Source: Symbiodinium kawagutii (taxonomy: Eukaryota > Sar > Dinophyceae > Suessiales > Symbiodiniaceae). From it: a DNA stretch of 64,000 bases. A model generated the notes under the pieces. The model was not told where the DNA came from. It ran no database searches and worked only from the letters and a program-made list of their open reading frames with translations. Both the position numbers and the translations under genes were made by a program. The stretch is from assembly GCA_009767595.1 (NCBI GenBank), contig VSDK01016810.1, positions 5,155-69,154 of the forward strand, given 5' to 3'. This document shows positions 46,801 through 57,897 of this stretch, piece after piece. The stretch's first letter is position 1, and every line of letters begins with the position of its first letter.

Positions 46801-49800
46801 CTTCATCCGAGCGCTGCGAGTCTTGGTGTTCTCCATCATTCACACCATGCGATCCTTGGTGTGGTCGCTGGTGCTGCTCTTCGTGATCATGTATTCCTTC
46901 GGCATCCTGTTGCTGCGCTTGGAAGAGATTGAGCACCAACTGCTTTGGATATTTCTTGGTACCCTCCGAACCTTAAAAAGATGATAGAACACGCTCAAGT
47001 TCACCAGATTTGTGCAGAACCCCCGTGGACAAACAAGGATACCTGGGTGCCATTATGTTGCCATCATTCAGTGGGAATTCCGGAGCATCTCCCCATCACA
47101 ACAAATGTGATTCTAGGAGGAAACAGTTGCTTGTTGACTTGTTTGGATCGCTGTGAGTTCTCAGTTGGGCCCAGCTTGTGCAGATACTTATGGCTATCTC
47201 AATATGTATCTATCGTTCTATTTGCCATCAATCCATGTGTCAATCTCTCCGGGCCGCGACAGAGTGTCTTCCAATGTGATGGTGGCAGCCAGCCATTGAT
47301 TTTGGACAGACCCAGGTTTGCGGATGCCACTACAGACTATATCCTGGTGAATGGCGACAACATTCCCAAGCCTCTCAGTTGCCAGTCAAACTCTCCACAT
47401 GTGAACCGTTTTGAAGCTGTTGGTCAATGTTCTTGCTGCAAGGTTTGGGCTGCCCTGATATCAGGTGGTTGAACTCATTCTCACTTGCTAGATCATGGGA
47501 GCCTATCCATGCGCACAGTTTCCCTGTGGAGAATGGAATGTTAACCAAGTGGAGTAACAATCCACTGCCCACATTCAAGGTTGTTTCCTTAGGATGGTTC
47601 GTATCTTGGAATGATTGCTTCGGGGCCAATGCCAAGCAACCAGAAAATTGCACCGGCAAACTTTCATTGACTCCTTCCATCCAGTTTCCAGATCTTCGGG
47701 GGGCTGCTGGTGCGTCATGGTCGCGAGATATTGCGCTTCAATGGTAGCAAATCCATGCAAATCCAATCGTTATAAAATCAGGGCCTTTGATCCATTCGTT
47801 CTGTAGGTAGCCATGAAACACCTGTTGCATTAAAATGTTTACACCGCCAGGAAGCAATGATGTCAATTGTCCAATCAAAGACTGAGGAGTTAGAGATAAT
47901 TGGAAACCATCGATCATCATCTCTTGCGCGTTTCAAACCCAATCTAAGCTTGTTGTTACTGCCATCGAAGTAATTGAAGCGTTCATCAGCCAAAGCTCAA
48001 AGCTGAGTGTTCTGGCCGTTGTGGTATGCTTGAAGCATCCGTGGGAGCTTAGGCAAAGGGCGGATGATTTGCTGAGACATTTTGGATCTTTGATCACCTC
48101 CATGAATACGCTTTTCAGGGCAATTTCTGGCGGAGTTACTTGGGAGGATCCTGCAGAATCTCTATTGCACGTTGGAGCGGAATGGACTTTTCTCTTCACG
48201 TTCTATGTGGCCTTCTGCTGTTCCTTGAAGGTCTTGGCACTGTGTTCTCCTGTGATTTCACCCATGTTTCCTGTGCAACTCCCCCTAGAGTTGGGTCAAG
48301 GTCGTGACATGGCCATTTGAAAACATCTATTTATGCCCACAAACGCCCTGGTTGATCAAGCTGTAAGCCCTTCTGGGCAGCCCAGAAGGTTCAACCATGC
48401 TGCTCCATGGCCGGGCCGCGGCTCCCAGGTTTGTGCGTTCTGAACGTGTCTCGCTTTGGGTTCGAAGGGCCAGGGGTATGACTCAGAAAGGACAGCCTGG
48501 GATACGTAGCAACCATAGCCAGCAAGCAGGAAGCAACGCTTCTGGGGGACCCGTTTATCAAGTGTGGCGTTTGAAGAGGGTAACAAGATCGATGGGCATG
48601 GTTCACAACTGTGACCAAGATGGGGTGATTGAACAATCCCCTGACAGCTTGGGGGTCAGGGACGCTGACCTCAGGGAGGTGAATCTTGTTTGACTTTTTT
48701 GCCCCCAATATTGATGTACCTTCGGCCGCGTTTGGGGAGAACTGTCGCTAGCTGTAATTCAAGCCAATTCTCTAGACTAGACTGGATCAGAGAATTGTCA
48801 CAGTAGGAGACTACCATCTTTCCAGGCGTTCACCCTTTCGGATGCAGCTACACCTTGAATATCGTCAAATCAACAGCCCCATTTCAATTTCGACTGCCCA
48901 ATTGTAAAAAATCCGGATGGGAAGGAAAAATTTGAAAAGAGATGCACCACGAGCCTGCCAGCCACTGCAACTGCAACCCATAGCCAGGGCACCGAAATCT
49001 TGCCAAAGCAAAAGGGCTTGGGGAAACAGAAATGAACCCTTCAGAGATGTTCTCAGAAACCTTTTGGGCGCACGGGGCATGGCCGAAGTAGCAGAACGCA
49101 GTCAAGCTATGTCAAGCTAATTGTCGTTTGCAACGTACCTTTCGTAAACGGATGCTGCGCCGCGCTAGCACCAAGAAAGGAGTCAATGTCTTTGACCTGT
49201 GCCATGCACCGGTGTGGCATAGCCACCCGCATCAAGCCAGGATTGGCACATAGTCAATCTTTGCGACGCGGTTTGCCTGGCCCTGCCCACGTTGAGTGAA
49301 CGCGAGTTGGTGGGAAACCATACAACGGCTCAGCTGTGCTTCTAGTTCGGGGTGGTAATTCCGCCACCCCCCAGCTCATAGGTATGAGCTGATCTGTGAC
49401 TCAGCTGCCTGTCAAGCTCTGGAGATTTGTGCACCGTCGTTGGCTCACATGCGGCCGGCCTCAGGAGTTGGAATTTCATCCGCTGAAAGGCGCTTCAACG
49501 TTCCCAAGGGTCGTTTCCCGGCATTCCAAAATCAATGAGCTCTGATCTCAGGCTCAGGGAAAGTTTCCTGTGCGCTAGCTGCCCCATTGTTCCACCTCCG
49601 TGCTCGGACACGTCTTCCCTCCTCGCCTCCAGTGTTTACACCCCCTCGGCTCACTCTCGGGTCCTGCCCTGTCCTTCCCAGTCCGGCGGTGTCTTTCGCA
49701 AGCGCTTGTACTCCAAAAGCCCTTGCGTCAGTCTCGTCAATGCACCGTGTCGCTCACCCGCCTCCTGGGCCCAGTCACGGTGGTTTCGGCTCTCCCTCCC

Positions 49801-52647
49801 AGACCTCCAGGCATTCGTCGGATGGACGTCCTCTGCAAACGAGCGGTTCCTTCCAAGCGCTTGCGCGCCAACCTGCCAAGGGCTTTTGTTCTGATGCCTT
49901 TGCTTCCTGTTCCTGTCAAGGTCCGGCCTCCCAGCTGAAGTCCAGCGCTTGGCAATGCAGAGCTTGTTGTCAAAGTCGTCAGCGCCAAGCGCAGTCTTCG
50001 GCTGGTCAGTCCATTCTCGCGGACTTGAATGGAAACGAACAATATAGACCCGACGCGGCACTTCACTTCACCCAAGAAAACGCTTTTTCAAAAAGAAGAA
50101 ACAGTCTCTCAAACACATTTGGTGTTGCTCCTTTGCCAAAATGAAATACGCATTGAGGGCCTAGACCCAGGCACAGGTGCTAAAAGCCAAAAGTAACCAT
50201 ACCATGGCCGGGCGTACCAAACAAGAGCGTCCCAAGATGGCACGTTTTGGAAACCAAACGGAGATTTGGTTCCGTCTCATGGCATCCCGAATGAAAGAGT
50301 TTGGACTTGTCAAAAATGTCAAAAAGCTCACCGAGCAAAGATGGAGAACCTGCTCTCCGCAAGCAGATGGCGAAGAGGGTGCGCTGGGCTGGAAAGGTGA
50401 AACAACAGCGGTAGCAGGCCGCGCTTAAAAGCTGGGGCCTTGCTACTGGTCACGATTTTAGTTCTTGGCGAGGCCGAGGCCAGTCATCCTGGCTCTGTCG
50501 TAGAATGCAAAAAGAGGACTGTCTCACGGTTTAGACTTCCAATTGTGGAGGTGCAAAACAAGCTTGGGCTCTGTGAAATCGCTTTCCTAGCGCCTCCTGA
50601 AGTGCTCTTCTTGCAAGATGTCGCGTTCAAAAAGCAAGAGTGGATTTCTTTTCATCGGGTTGAGTTCAACCATGGGTCTCATGCTCATTTCTCTGGAACA
50701 AAACAAGCGGCTGGTAGCATTGTTGCTATGGTGCAAACAACTCCGCGTTCGACCGGCCTGGTACTGCTGTTCCTCCGGGGGAACTGCGCAGGCTGTCTGG
50801 GCTCCTAGTAAGTTGGTTGCCCCTATTTTTGAGAGCGCCGAAACAAGACGTTTCCGCGAAGATGGTGGCTCCCCCTCATGACCAGGATTGGTTGCTTGGG
50901 GACGATTTTAGAAAATTTTTCACGCCACGCCTCAGGAGTGTCCTTTTCGGTTTTCCTTCGCGACAAGCAAGGCCTTAAGAAACGCAACGCGATGTAATGG
51001 AAAGCAGTGCAGTGATTACTTCCTCAGAAGCAACCACCATATGGCAGTGTCTGGCTTCTGGCTTATGTACAAATGCTGCTCACTTTGCCACAAGCATTTT
51101 CATCACCACCTTGCCCTTCACCATTTGCTTCTGAAAGCCACGCCGGCCTTTTGGTTCGTGAGGTCCTTGAATTCTTGTAGCTTGTCACCGCCAGCCAAAG
51201 AAGAGAATTCTTTTGGCCCTCGCCACAGATGAGCTTGCAAACGGTGTAGTTGGTGGCTGCAAGCTTCAAATATTGAACATTATCTGAGTCCTGCATGCGC
51301 TTAAAGCAGCACATTTCTCAAACACCATGGGGCAAACCGCTCAGCCACAACAGCTTGCTAGCAAAACACCGTTTAGGCGAGTTTCAACTTGCAACCCTGC
51401 AGCTCCTTCACAACAAGCTGCTCAGGGATTTGAAGCTTCTTGCCATCACCATTCTTCACGTAAACAACGCGTGACATTTGCACAGCAGGTTCCATGGCTC
51501 CAAAACAGTTGCGAGTTTTGGGACCAAAGCAGCAGAAGCAACTTTGACCAAGTGGGCCTGGTAATGGCCAATGTTGCAATATGTCAATCGGTGAAGCCTG
51601 CAGTGGCTAATTTTGAGAATGCCCTTGAGCCTGGCAATACTCACTGTTACAACGCAGCCCGTTGACTAATGTGCTTCCGGGTTTCTCAATTTTTTTGTCT
51701 TTTTTCATTTTCAACATGGAATGCGCAAAATGCGAAACTAGTTAAAACTTTGTTACTTAAGTGGCAAAATTTTGATGATTGACAAAGTTAGCAGACTTTT
51801 TGAAAAAAGTTCATAATCGTCAAAATTTGTTAAGGAAAGTAAAACTAGTTGAGACGTAATAAGACCATAGTTACAACATACTTAGGTTATAGTTAGTAAC
51901 ATGCGCTGATTTAGCTAATTAGTTAACAAAACAGCAGCCTGGCTAAGTATTTCAGGGTTTGATGACAGTCCAGTGGTTGCATTGGCGCGGCCGAAGGTAA
52001 ATCTTTAGACGGCAGCATGAAATTCGTGATTCTCGTAGTTTTTGCAACTTTATGCGCTTTAAATCCTTTTGGGGGGAAGGGCACATGGTCTACAAAATAT
52101 TTTTGTGATTTCATGGACTACCGAACTTGGAAACATGTTTTACAATGTAGGCGCGGTTGCTTGCATGTTTTTTTTCATCGCCGCGGAGGTGATGACTGGT
52201 GTGTTTTGTCACAGTGCCATTAGTGGAGCTGAGAAGGATCAAGACCTTGTAGTGCAACAACTCATGCAAGAAAAGGACGTGATCAAAAAGAAATTGATGG
52301 ACTTGTTTGAGCGGGTTGATGACGCTGGGACCGGTCGAATTGGCGTATCAGAATTTGAAGCGCATTTCCATGATGAAAACGTGAAGACCCTCTTTGAGTC
52401 ACTGGAATTGGGGACTCGTGATGCATGGACGCTATTCCAAATTTTGGATTCTGACGGAAACCGGTATATCGATATGGAGGAGTTCGTCGACAGTTGTATA
52501 CACAACCGTGGATCGGCAAAAGCTGTGGATGTTTGTGCCTTGCGACATCAAATTAGGAAATTGAGGAACGAAATGTCGGAATTGATCACATTGCAGCACT
52601 TGCAAATGCAATCTGACTGTGGCCCCGGCAGCCCTCATTATGTTTGA
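40736..52647 (+). CDS. One-domain voltage-gated cation channel with EF-hands, six exons, 5' end not found
   Basis: Six exons join in frame to 484 residues plus a stop. Order: coiled-coil N-terminus, disordered Ser/Pro/Lys stretch, S1-S2, S3-S4, S5, pore SGGV, S6, then two EF-hands and a short C-terminal helix. It is a one-domain six-TM subunit that would assemble as a tetramer in a membrane and pass Na+ or Ca2+ when depolarised; the EF pair suggests Ca2+ feedback. Similar one-domain EF-hand channels are known in dinoflagellates and other protists. S4 across its splice junction has a basic residue at every third position. Donors are mostly GC, acceptors all AG/G. No start codon is assigned: the first exon begins mid-protein, so at least one more exon lies upstream, and the S5-pore linker is short. 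Confidence 0.87.
40849..43319 (+). other. Channel intron between coiled coil and S1
   Basis: AT-rich. It has a TGGCTAATTGATGG-like repetitive tract (42340-42490) and an A-rich stretch near 42020-42160. No coding signal found. Confidence 0.5.
43320..43752 (+). CDS. Channel exon b: linker, S1 and S2
   Basis: Begins SSNESNVSLPVPAPLSND, runs through a basic, Pro-rich linker, then IWKLEIFFSVVIISNAVLLG (S1), VQTEWAA, and TAYAVLFVVEIMWRIS (S2), ending NDWAWHLLD. CAG/G acceptor. The donor is GT at 43753 or GC at 43759; the second adds VV and aligns slightly better with the family. Confidence 0.87.
43753..45061 (+). repeat. Channel intron with AACCATCA-biased block
   Basis: Begins with a tandem pair of a roughly 35-bp unit containing TTTTTTGAGGTCCACCCAT (43790-43854). 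From about 43900 to 45035 it is dominated by degenerate CCATCAACTAACCATCA words. Confidence 0.7.
45062..45205 (+). CDS. Channel exon c: S3 and first half of S4
   Basis: Encodes VVTISAVFDVLASFLGFATA (S3) and FRLLRVMKIARLVRAIRIVK (S4). CAG/G acceptor, GC donor (AAG/GCGTGG). A short inverted-repeat element starts 24 bases after its end. Confidence 0.9.
45229..45344. mobile_element. Short inverted-repeat element, TGGC/TGGGTCAA family, copy 2
   Basis: 116 bp. Starts TGGCTATGGGTCAA and ends TTTTGACCCACTGCCA. Flanked by GG on both sides. It begins 24 bases inside the intron that follows channel exon c. A related fragment lies at about 45600-45670. Confidence 0.75.
45345..46792 (+). other. Channel intron inside S4
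   Basis: Contains GGTTAATGATAGGG-rich sequence and the TGGTGG element at 46292. No coding signal. Confidence 0.5.
46292..46394. mobile_element. Short inverted-repeat element, TGGTGG family
   Basis: 103 bp. TGGTGGTTTCTCAAAAT at the left and ATTTTGAGAAACACCCA at the right are complementary with two mismatches. TA lies directly outside each end. Internal CCCCAAATCATCCAATATT is shared with fragments near 7600 and 34360. Confidence 0.78.
46793..46914 (+). CDS. Channel exon d: rest of S4, S4-S5 linker, S5
   Basis: Encodes VLRFIRALRVLVFSIIHTMR then SLVWSLVLLFVIMYSFGILL. Starting at GAG/GTGCTC keeps the every-third-residue charge of S4 unbroken. The 3' end (GC donor at 46915) is chosen by phase only. 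Confidence 0.83.
46945..48000 (-). pseudogene. Possible decayed coding tract in a channel intron
   Basis: About 1 kb with few stops and codon-like texture, unlike the AT-rich, CCATCA-type sequence around it; broken frames are open on both strands. Minus-strand pieces such as SLIGQLTSLLPGGVNILMQQ resemble retroelement protein, but no family can be named. Confidence 0.25.
48053..48236 (+). CDS. Channel exon e: pore and start of S6
   Basis: Encodes QRADDLLRHFGSLITSMNTL, FRAISGGVTWEDP (pore helix and filter) and WTFLFTFYVAFCCSLKVL (S6 start). TAG/G acceptor; GC donor (TTG/GCACTG) restores the family spacing FYxAF-7-V-x-TGVF across the join. Confidence 0.87.
48237..52188 (+). other. Long channel intron before the EF-hand exon
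   Basis: Includes a 21-bp perfect palindrome at 48369-48389 (CCTTCTGGGC, A, GCCCAGAAGG) and a GC-rich tract at 49150-50000 open in several frames. Minus-strand coding-like pieces occur at about 51063-51660. No conserved domain is seen, so no gene is called. Confidence 0.45.
52189..52647 (+). CDS. Channel exon f: end of S6 and EF-hand pair
   Basis: Terminal exon, 152 residues. VMTGVFCHSAISGAEKD ends S6, followed by a charged helix and two EF-hands. The first loop DDAGTGRIGVSE lacks an acid at position 3 and may be weak; the second, DSDGNRYIDMEE, is canonical. A helix LRHQIRKLRNEMSELI follows. The frame is open upstream of the AG/G acceptor, so the boundary is set by alignment to the S6 motif. 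Confidence 0.92.
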   Translation: MMTGVFCHSAISGAEKDQDLVVQQLMQEKDVIKKKLMDLFERVDDAGTGRIGVSEFEAHFHDENVKTLFESLELGTRDAWTLFQILDSDGNRYIDMEEFVDSCIHNRGSAKAVDVCALRHQIRKLRNEMSELITLQHLQMQSDCGPGSPHYV

Positions 52648-53839
52648 ATGTCAGCAATTGTTTCAACACGTGTCACCGTCATCGTCGAACCTTAAAGTAC
52701 GCAAGAACCAGCAGAACAAAATGAGGCCTAGTTTTGCAAGGTTGTGCTGAACCTGGGGTTATGGCTACGCTTACGCATTTGATTTTAAGAAACCTCCCGA
52801 AGTGATTGGTGATTGGTACGAGCCATGACCCTTGACATTCATGATTTGAGGAGGAGGAATTGCCAAAGCCCTCGATTTATCGGGGTTTGGATGGGCCTAT
52901 TTGTTTCTTGGAGGGTTTTCCAAGAATTGGGAAGCCCATGGAAAACGAGTCAAAACTGTTTTGGCGAAGATCATTGGTGGTTATCCCCTAGCGGCCCTGG
53001 TGATTGTTAGCCGTTGGCCGACCACTTTCTACCGGCGGGTGTCCAGTAAATGCCATCGGGGCTGGGGATTTGGTCATGGTTGCACGCTTTGTGTCAACCA
53101 ACTGAAGTTTGTTCTTGCTGACGGATAGGACTTCCAAAAACCACACACGATTGATTAAATCAATGTTGGGGTTCCATTCCCCTAGGAGCCACCAACGCAA
53201 ATGCATTTTTAGTTCATTTTGTGTGCGCCACAATTTTCACTTGTTGAGGTGAATTATTTTCTAACACGAAGTTTCACACATGTAATTACATGCCCAACAT
53301 ACCCGGAACATTGTAATTAAGATTCACCAAGATGAATCCTTGTTTTATCGTTTTTTATTTTCCAGTCTGGTACCGTGTTAGTTTTCGTCACATACCCCTA
53401 GCCGCAAGTTGTGATTGGTATTGCCAGCATTGCCGAGGCGGAACGGCATAAAAATGCGGGGGACTTGAGGGCGACCTGAGTGTGACCGCAACTGCCATTT
53501 TCAAGGAAACCGTCAATCGCGCACACTTCCCACCAAAGCAAACCAAGTTTCCTCACTTCTAAGGAGACAGCTGCCAAGGAGAAATCCCACCTTCAGTGCA
53601 GAAGAGAGGCGTGCAATCATTACTTCGCGAAAACATGACGGATGAATGGTAGAAAGAAAAACACGTTTCGAAACGGTATCGTCAAGTAGGATCTATCCCT
53701 GTTGGTTAGTGAAAAGCATTGGTCCATGACCACTTCCAAAACCATCATTTACTCACCATGAGCCCATCAACTGCCCTGATAGTCGATATCATTAAGCAGA
53801 TTGAGGCAAGTTTTTCCCAATGCTTAACTGCCACCCCAG
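52648..53839. other. Gap between channel and coiled-coil gene
   Basis: No coding signal. GC content is mixed and no repeats stand out. The channel's 3' UTR and any promoter of the next gene would lie here. Confidence 0.4.
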
Positions 53840-53878
53840 GAAGCAGCTGCCAAACTCGCAGCTGACGCATGTGAGAAG
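53840..53878 (+). CDS. Candidate exon, unidentified coiled-coil gene
   Basis: Encodes EAAAKLAADACEK, an amphipathic helix. CAG/G acceptor, GC donor (AAG/GCTGGG), phase 0. It continues well into the exon at 55134. No family recognised. Confidence 0.45.
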
Positions 53879-55133
53879 GCTGGGACATTGACGGTTTTAA
53901 CAACTCAAGAGTTGCTCCAGGCGAATGTCCAATGATTTGCATGCATGCATCACACGGTACCACATAATGTGTACATATTGTATATACATGGAATCATGAT
54001 GAATCATGTGCATTACTTTCTGTTTGCTCTTTTTTTTCCATGTGCGAACCGGAATTCAGGCACATTACCTGGAGGGAAAGTTAGATGGCAATGGGTAAAC
54101 CACCATTTGTATATCACTTCATTGGAAATAGTTCGATTTTTTCCAGCCAGCCAAGTTTCTGAGAAAAAAATCGTCGCATGGCACTTTGTGATTGATTGAT
54201 TTAGTTGCTTGCTTGGTCGCTTGCTAAGTGATTTTAATTGGTTAGTTGGTTGGTTGCTTGGTGAAACATCCCAAGCTGGCCCAGTGGTGAGGCCAATACT
54301 GAGCTGGCGAGATCTCTCCAAGAGGATTTGACCTGCAAGAGCTGGCCTTCTCTCAAGGCGTCGTTTGCTGCGACATGAATTAACTGGATGGCTTATACCC
54401 ACTAACTTAGGTTGTTAGTGTTTTTGGGATATGATGGATTTACCATATAACCACTGAAAATATTTTTTTAGCAAGGGATCTATAAGCCACCGAGCAAATA
54501 TGTGTTTCTTGATTTGTTGTGGTCGATTGAGGTGGTTCATTGATGGGTTTAGAAATTCGTATGTTCCCGAATTTGCCAACAACAACCTGCAACTCAGGCA
54601 AAAAACTGGTCGAGATAAAACACTCCAGTTGAGGTTTGATCTTCTCTTGCAGCTTGGATTGTTGTGAAGTTATGAGGTAAACACTACTCACTACTGGCTG
54701 TTTGCATCTTAGAGTAGGTGGTGAATTAGGACAGTATGAACCATTCTCCTCTTGCACTAGCTGTTTTTCCGCCACATTTTGAACCAGAGCCACTGGTAAT
54801 GTACCTCTCGCAGCTTACCAGGCTTTGACTGCTGAGTCTGTCACGTGCAAAGATCCTAAAGAAGGAGAGACATACGAGGACCGTCGCACTGATCAGCTCG
54901 GTGTCCACACCGTCATGGTTGCAAGCTCAACTGAGGAACAACAATCATCACCTCTATAGCATTTTTGGAAAGAATCACGCCTTTACACACCTTCTTATAT
55001 CTTATATTATTATATTTATTTTATATTTATTAGTTGTCTATTCAAAAGCTAAATTCACACACAGAATTTGTTTGTTTATTATTGAGGTAGGTAAAGTCAC
55101 ATACAGCATCCACCTGATTGTTGCTGTTGCGAG

Positions 55134-55199
55134 GACTATTTGGAACGCATGCGAAGCGACTTCGACAGTCAACTGCTGCTCTTCCGGCAGATGAAAAGT
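55134..55199 (+). CDS. Candidate exon, unidentified coiled-coil gene
   Basis: Encodes DYLERMRSDFDSQLLLFRQM then KS, with heptad spacing. GAG/G acceptor; GT donor at 55200 in phase 0, though GC and GT donors slightly downstream are also possible. GC-rich against its flanks. Confidence 0.5.
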
Positions 55200-55475
55200 G
55201 TCTGTGCCGGGCTCGGGGTCGTGGGCTGCGCCACGGGTGGTGGAGGACACTGGCAGCAGCCACTGCCCCAGGTGCATCGCGTCAGGATGCCATTGTGAGT
55301 TGCGACGAGGATGCCGTGCTGCGGGTTGGACACTCACCGGTCACAGGTGTGAAGCAGATTACACTTGCGAGGCGATGATGTGCCAGGGGCAGAGTCAAAC
55401 TGTGAGTTTTGATCTGTTCGGATTCACCACTAAGCAACGATCACGTCCGAACCTTAGTCACTTTGAATTACAAGT

Positions 55476-55580
55476 GGTGGTTTCTCAAAATATGGGACCG
55501 CAAAAAAAATCCAACATTGGTCATGTGTAGTAATGAATCATCCATCATTTTTTGGGTACCCTTATGTCGAGAAAGCACCA
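55476..55580. mobile_element. Short inverted-repeat element, TGGTGG family
   Basis: 105 bp. TGGTGGTTTCTCAAAAT at the left; TCGAGAAAGCACCA at the right. AG lies just outside both ends. Confidence 0.72.
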
Positions 55581-56403
55581 AGTAACCACCGGCAAAAGCA
55601 TATCATGATCCTAAGATCGTAGCTGGTTATGATCTAGTGCTGAACCACCCGTTGTTATGAACCAATGCCGGGAGCAGGTGAGTGGGCACGGCTCCTGCGG
55701 GCTAGCACGTTACGGACGCCGTCATATTCCCAAGCTCTTGGCTGCAACCGTGGCATGTGATAACTAGGTGCTATCACATATCATATGATTACATCAGCAG
55801 TCAATGCAGATGTCAAATTGCTTGCTTCTCAACCATTTGCAGCTGCTGGTGACATTGGATCCAGCAATTGCTAACTTGTAACTTTCCCACTCTTGGTTGT
55901 TAGCCAGCTCCATTCCTAACGAGTATGGCCATTAAACGAAATGTTCACATTGTTGTTTACTGCCGACAAGTAGTATTGACGTTGTTCATAACCATTATTG
56001 CCCATGACCGTTGTCTATGAATCATTATAACCATTGGTCCTCAGATTTGTCAAGACCAACAGCCAACAGCTGTGCATATATGGCTAAGAACATAAGCTAT
56101 TTTCAAAACAATAGCTATTGACCATTCCAACCGATTCAATCCTTATGCACTATTCTAAACCGGTGCTAAGCTATTTACCATCATGTACCATTTCAACATA
56201 TTACAACCATCGGCTCTGAACTATGTCGATGTAGCCATTACAGACAACTGAAACCATCAAAAGCCCATTCAAAAACCGTTTCAAGATGGTCATTTCTAGG
56301 TGCATTCGAAAGCCTGTTATTCCCATATTCTTTCCCCATTCCCCCCTATGAGCCATTAGAAAAACCACTCGGAAACATCAACAAAAAGCCGCTCATGGTG
56401 CAG

Positions 56404-56494
56404 GAGAAGATTTTTTACGTCCAGAAGTTGCAACTCTGCAACACGCTGCAGCAGCACCTTGAAAAGGACGCACAGCCCTGCACTGTGCTGCCGG
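56404..56494 (+). CDS. Candidate exon, unidentified coiled-coil gene
   Basis: Encodes EKIFYVQKLQLCNTLQQHLE then KDAQPCTVLP plus one base. CAG/G acceptor, GC donor (CGG/GCGGGG). The phase fits the next exon, giving CTVLPGLERL. Confidence 0.55.
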
Positions 56495-56525
56495 GCGGGG
56501 TGGATAGTTGGTGGTTGATCTGGCT

Positions 56526-56631
56526 GGTGGTTGGGAGGGAGCGAGGCCGGGAGACGTTTGAGGTATCCCGTTCTGGCCCTTTAGAGGGGGAGCGACTTGG
56601 AGCTAGCAGGAGTGGCCTAGCCAAATGGTAG
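56526..56631 (+). repeat. GGGAGGGAGC dispersed repeat, copy 3
   Basis: TTGGGAGGGAGCGAGGCC start, GGGGGAGCGACTTGGAGCTA core and AAATGGTAG end; the most diverged copy. It follows the candidate exon at 56404. Confidence 0.55.
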
Positions 56632-57856
56632 TGATGGAGATTGATACTGGTCAGTTCATGCTTCATCATATAGTTGTTGCAAAAAAGGGCTAATAGGTGG
56701 GTAATGATGGTGGATAATAAACTGGATAATGAAGGTTAGTGATGGTTAATTGGTTGTTGATGAGGGTTGGTACGGGTTCATAGTAGTTGATAATGGTCAG
56801 TCATCGTTGATAATTTCTGTTTCATGAAGTTTGATAATGATAAATTCTGGTATAATGTAACTGAAACATGATGGCTGGCAATACTTAAATCGACAAGCAT
56901 TGAAACATCCACGGCTCGCAACCGTTCAACAAATGCTGGGGTTGTAGGCCTGAAAGCTGGCAGGGATCACAACAAAAATGCCGAGGATGAAACCTCACAA
57001 CCCTTGGTTTCGGCCACCGGTAGCAGAAACCATGAAAACCTACCTGGGCCTTTGCAGACTGTCCAGGGGCTATGGTTCTTCGTCAGCATTTGGGTTGAGC
57101 TGAATGATGAAAAGGTTTGGTAAAGAGGTGATTCCGGCATGCCATATCCCCAAAACCTGACGCTAAACGAGTCACAGGCGAGTACAATTGTAAGCCACCG
57201 CGCTCGCAGAATCCACCAACCCAGAGGACTGCAAATGTATCAAATTGAATGAACTCAGTTCGGCAGGGGCAGATAAACTGCAAAAAGAAAGCAGAACTTC
57301 AAGTTGCTTTTGCGAACCCAAGGTTTCCTCACAGATAACAGCCAGACAGACCTCCTGCCTTTTTCGCTAAGCCCAGCAATGCTTCCCAGAAATTGTTGGA
57401 AAAACCCTCCTGGATGGATGTACAGTTGATGGTTAATTGGCACGTTTTCCCACATGGATTTTCTCATGAACCGATCCTCAAGCAGAGGAGTCTTGCCAGC
57501 ATGCTGTTGAAATCCGAGAAGTTTCTCGGCGGCCAACTCTTTGCATCAACCGCTGTGGGCTGAAAGCGCCTGGCAGCGGTGATCCCGGAAAACCCCAAAA
57601 GGGGTTACCAGTGGGATGAGTTGGGGAGTTTTGTTCAGCTTCATCCAAAGTTGGGTCGGTTCATACCTTTGCAAAGCTACTTTTGCCCTTGTTGGTTACT
57701 CTGTGCCTAGGCCTGTTTACCTGTTGGGGGGCTGACCCATCTCTGAACTAATCACCATGCAACTTGTTGGGGGAATTTTGTCCAGTCAATCGCTTCAACG
57801 CCTTTCTCCTCAAGGGGTCGAAAGGTCAGCGGGAAGATGGAAGACCCACATCCGAG

Positions 57857-57897
57857 GCCTGGAACGGCTACGCCGGCTGCTTCACAGATGCCAGCGG
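57857..57897 (+). CDS. Candidate exon, unidentified coiled-coil gene
   Basis: Encodes the end of a Gly codon then LERLRRLLHRCQR. GAG/G acceptor, GC donor (CGG/GCGGTA). All three frames are open here; this one is chosen because both joins are in phase and extend the helix. Confidence 0.45.

Noticed and set aside
49535-50144. Several long overlapping frames on both strands
   Set aside because: High GC lowers stop frequency; no conserved domain in any frame.
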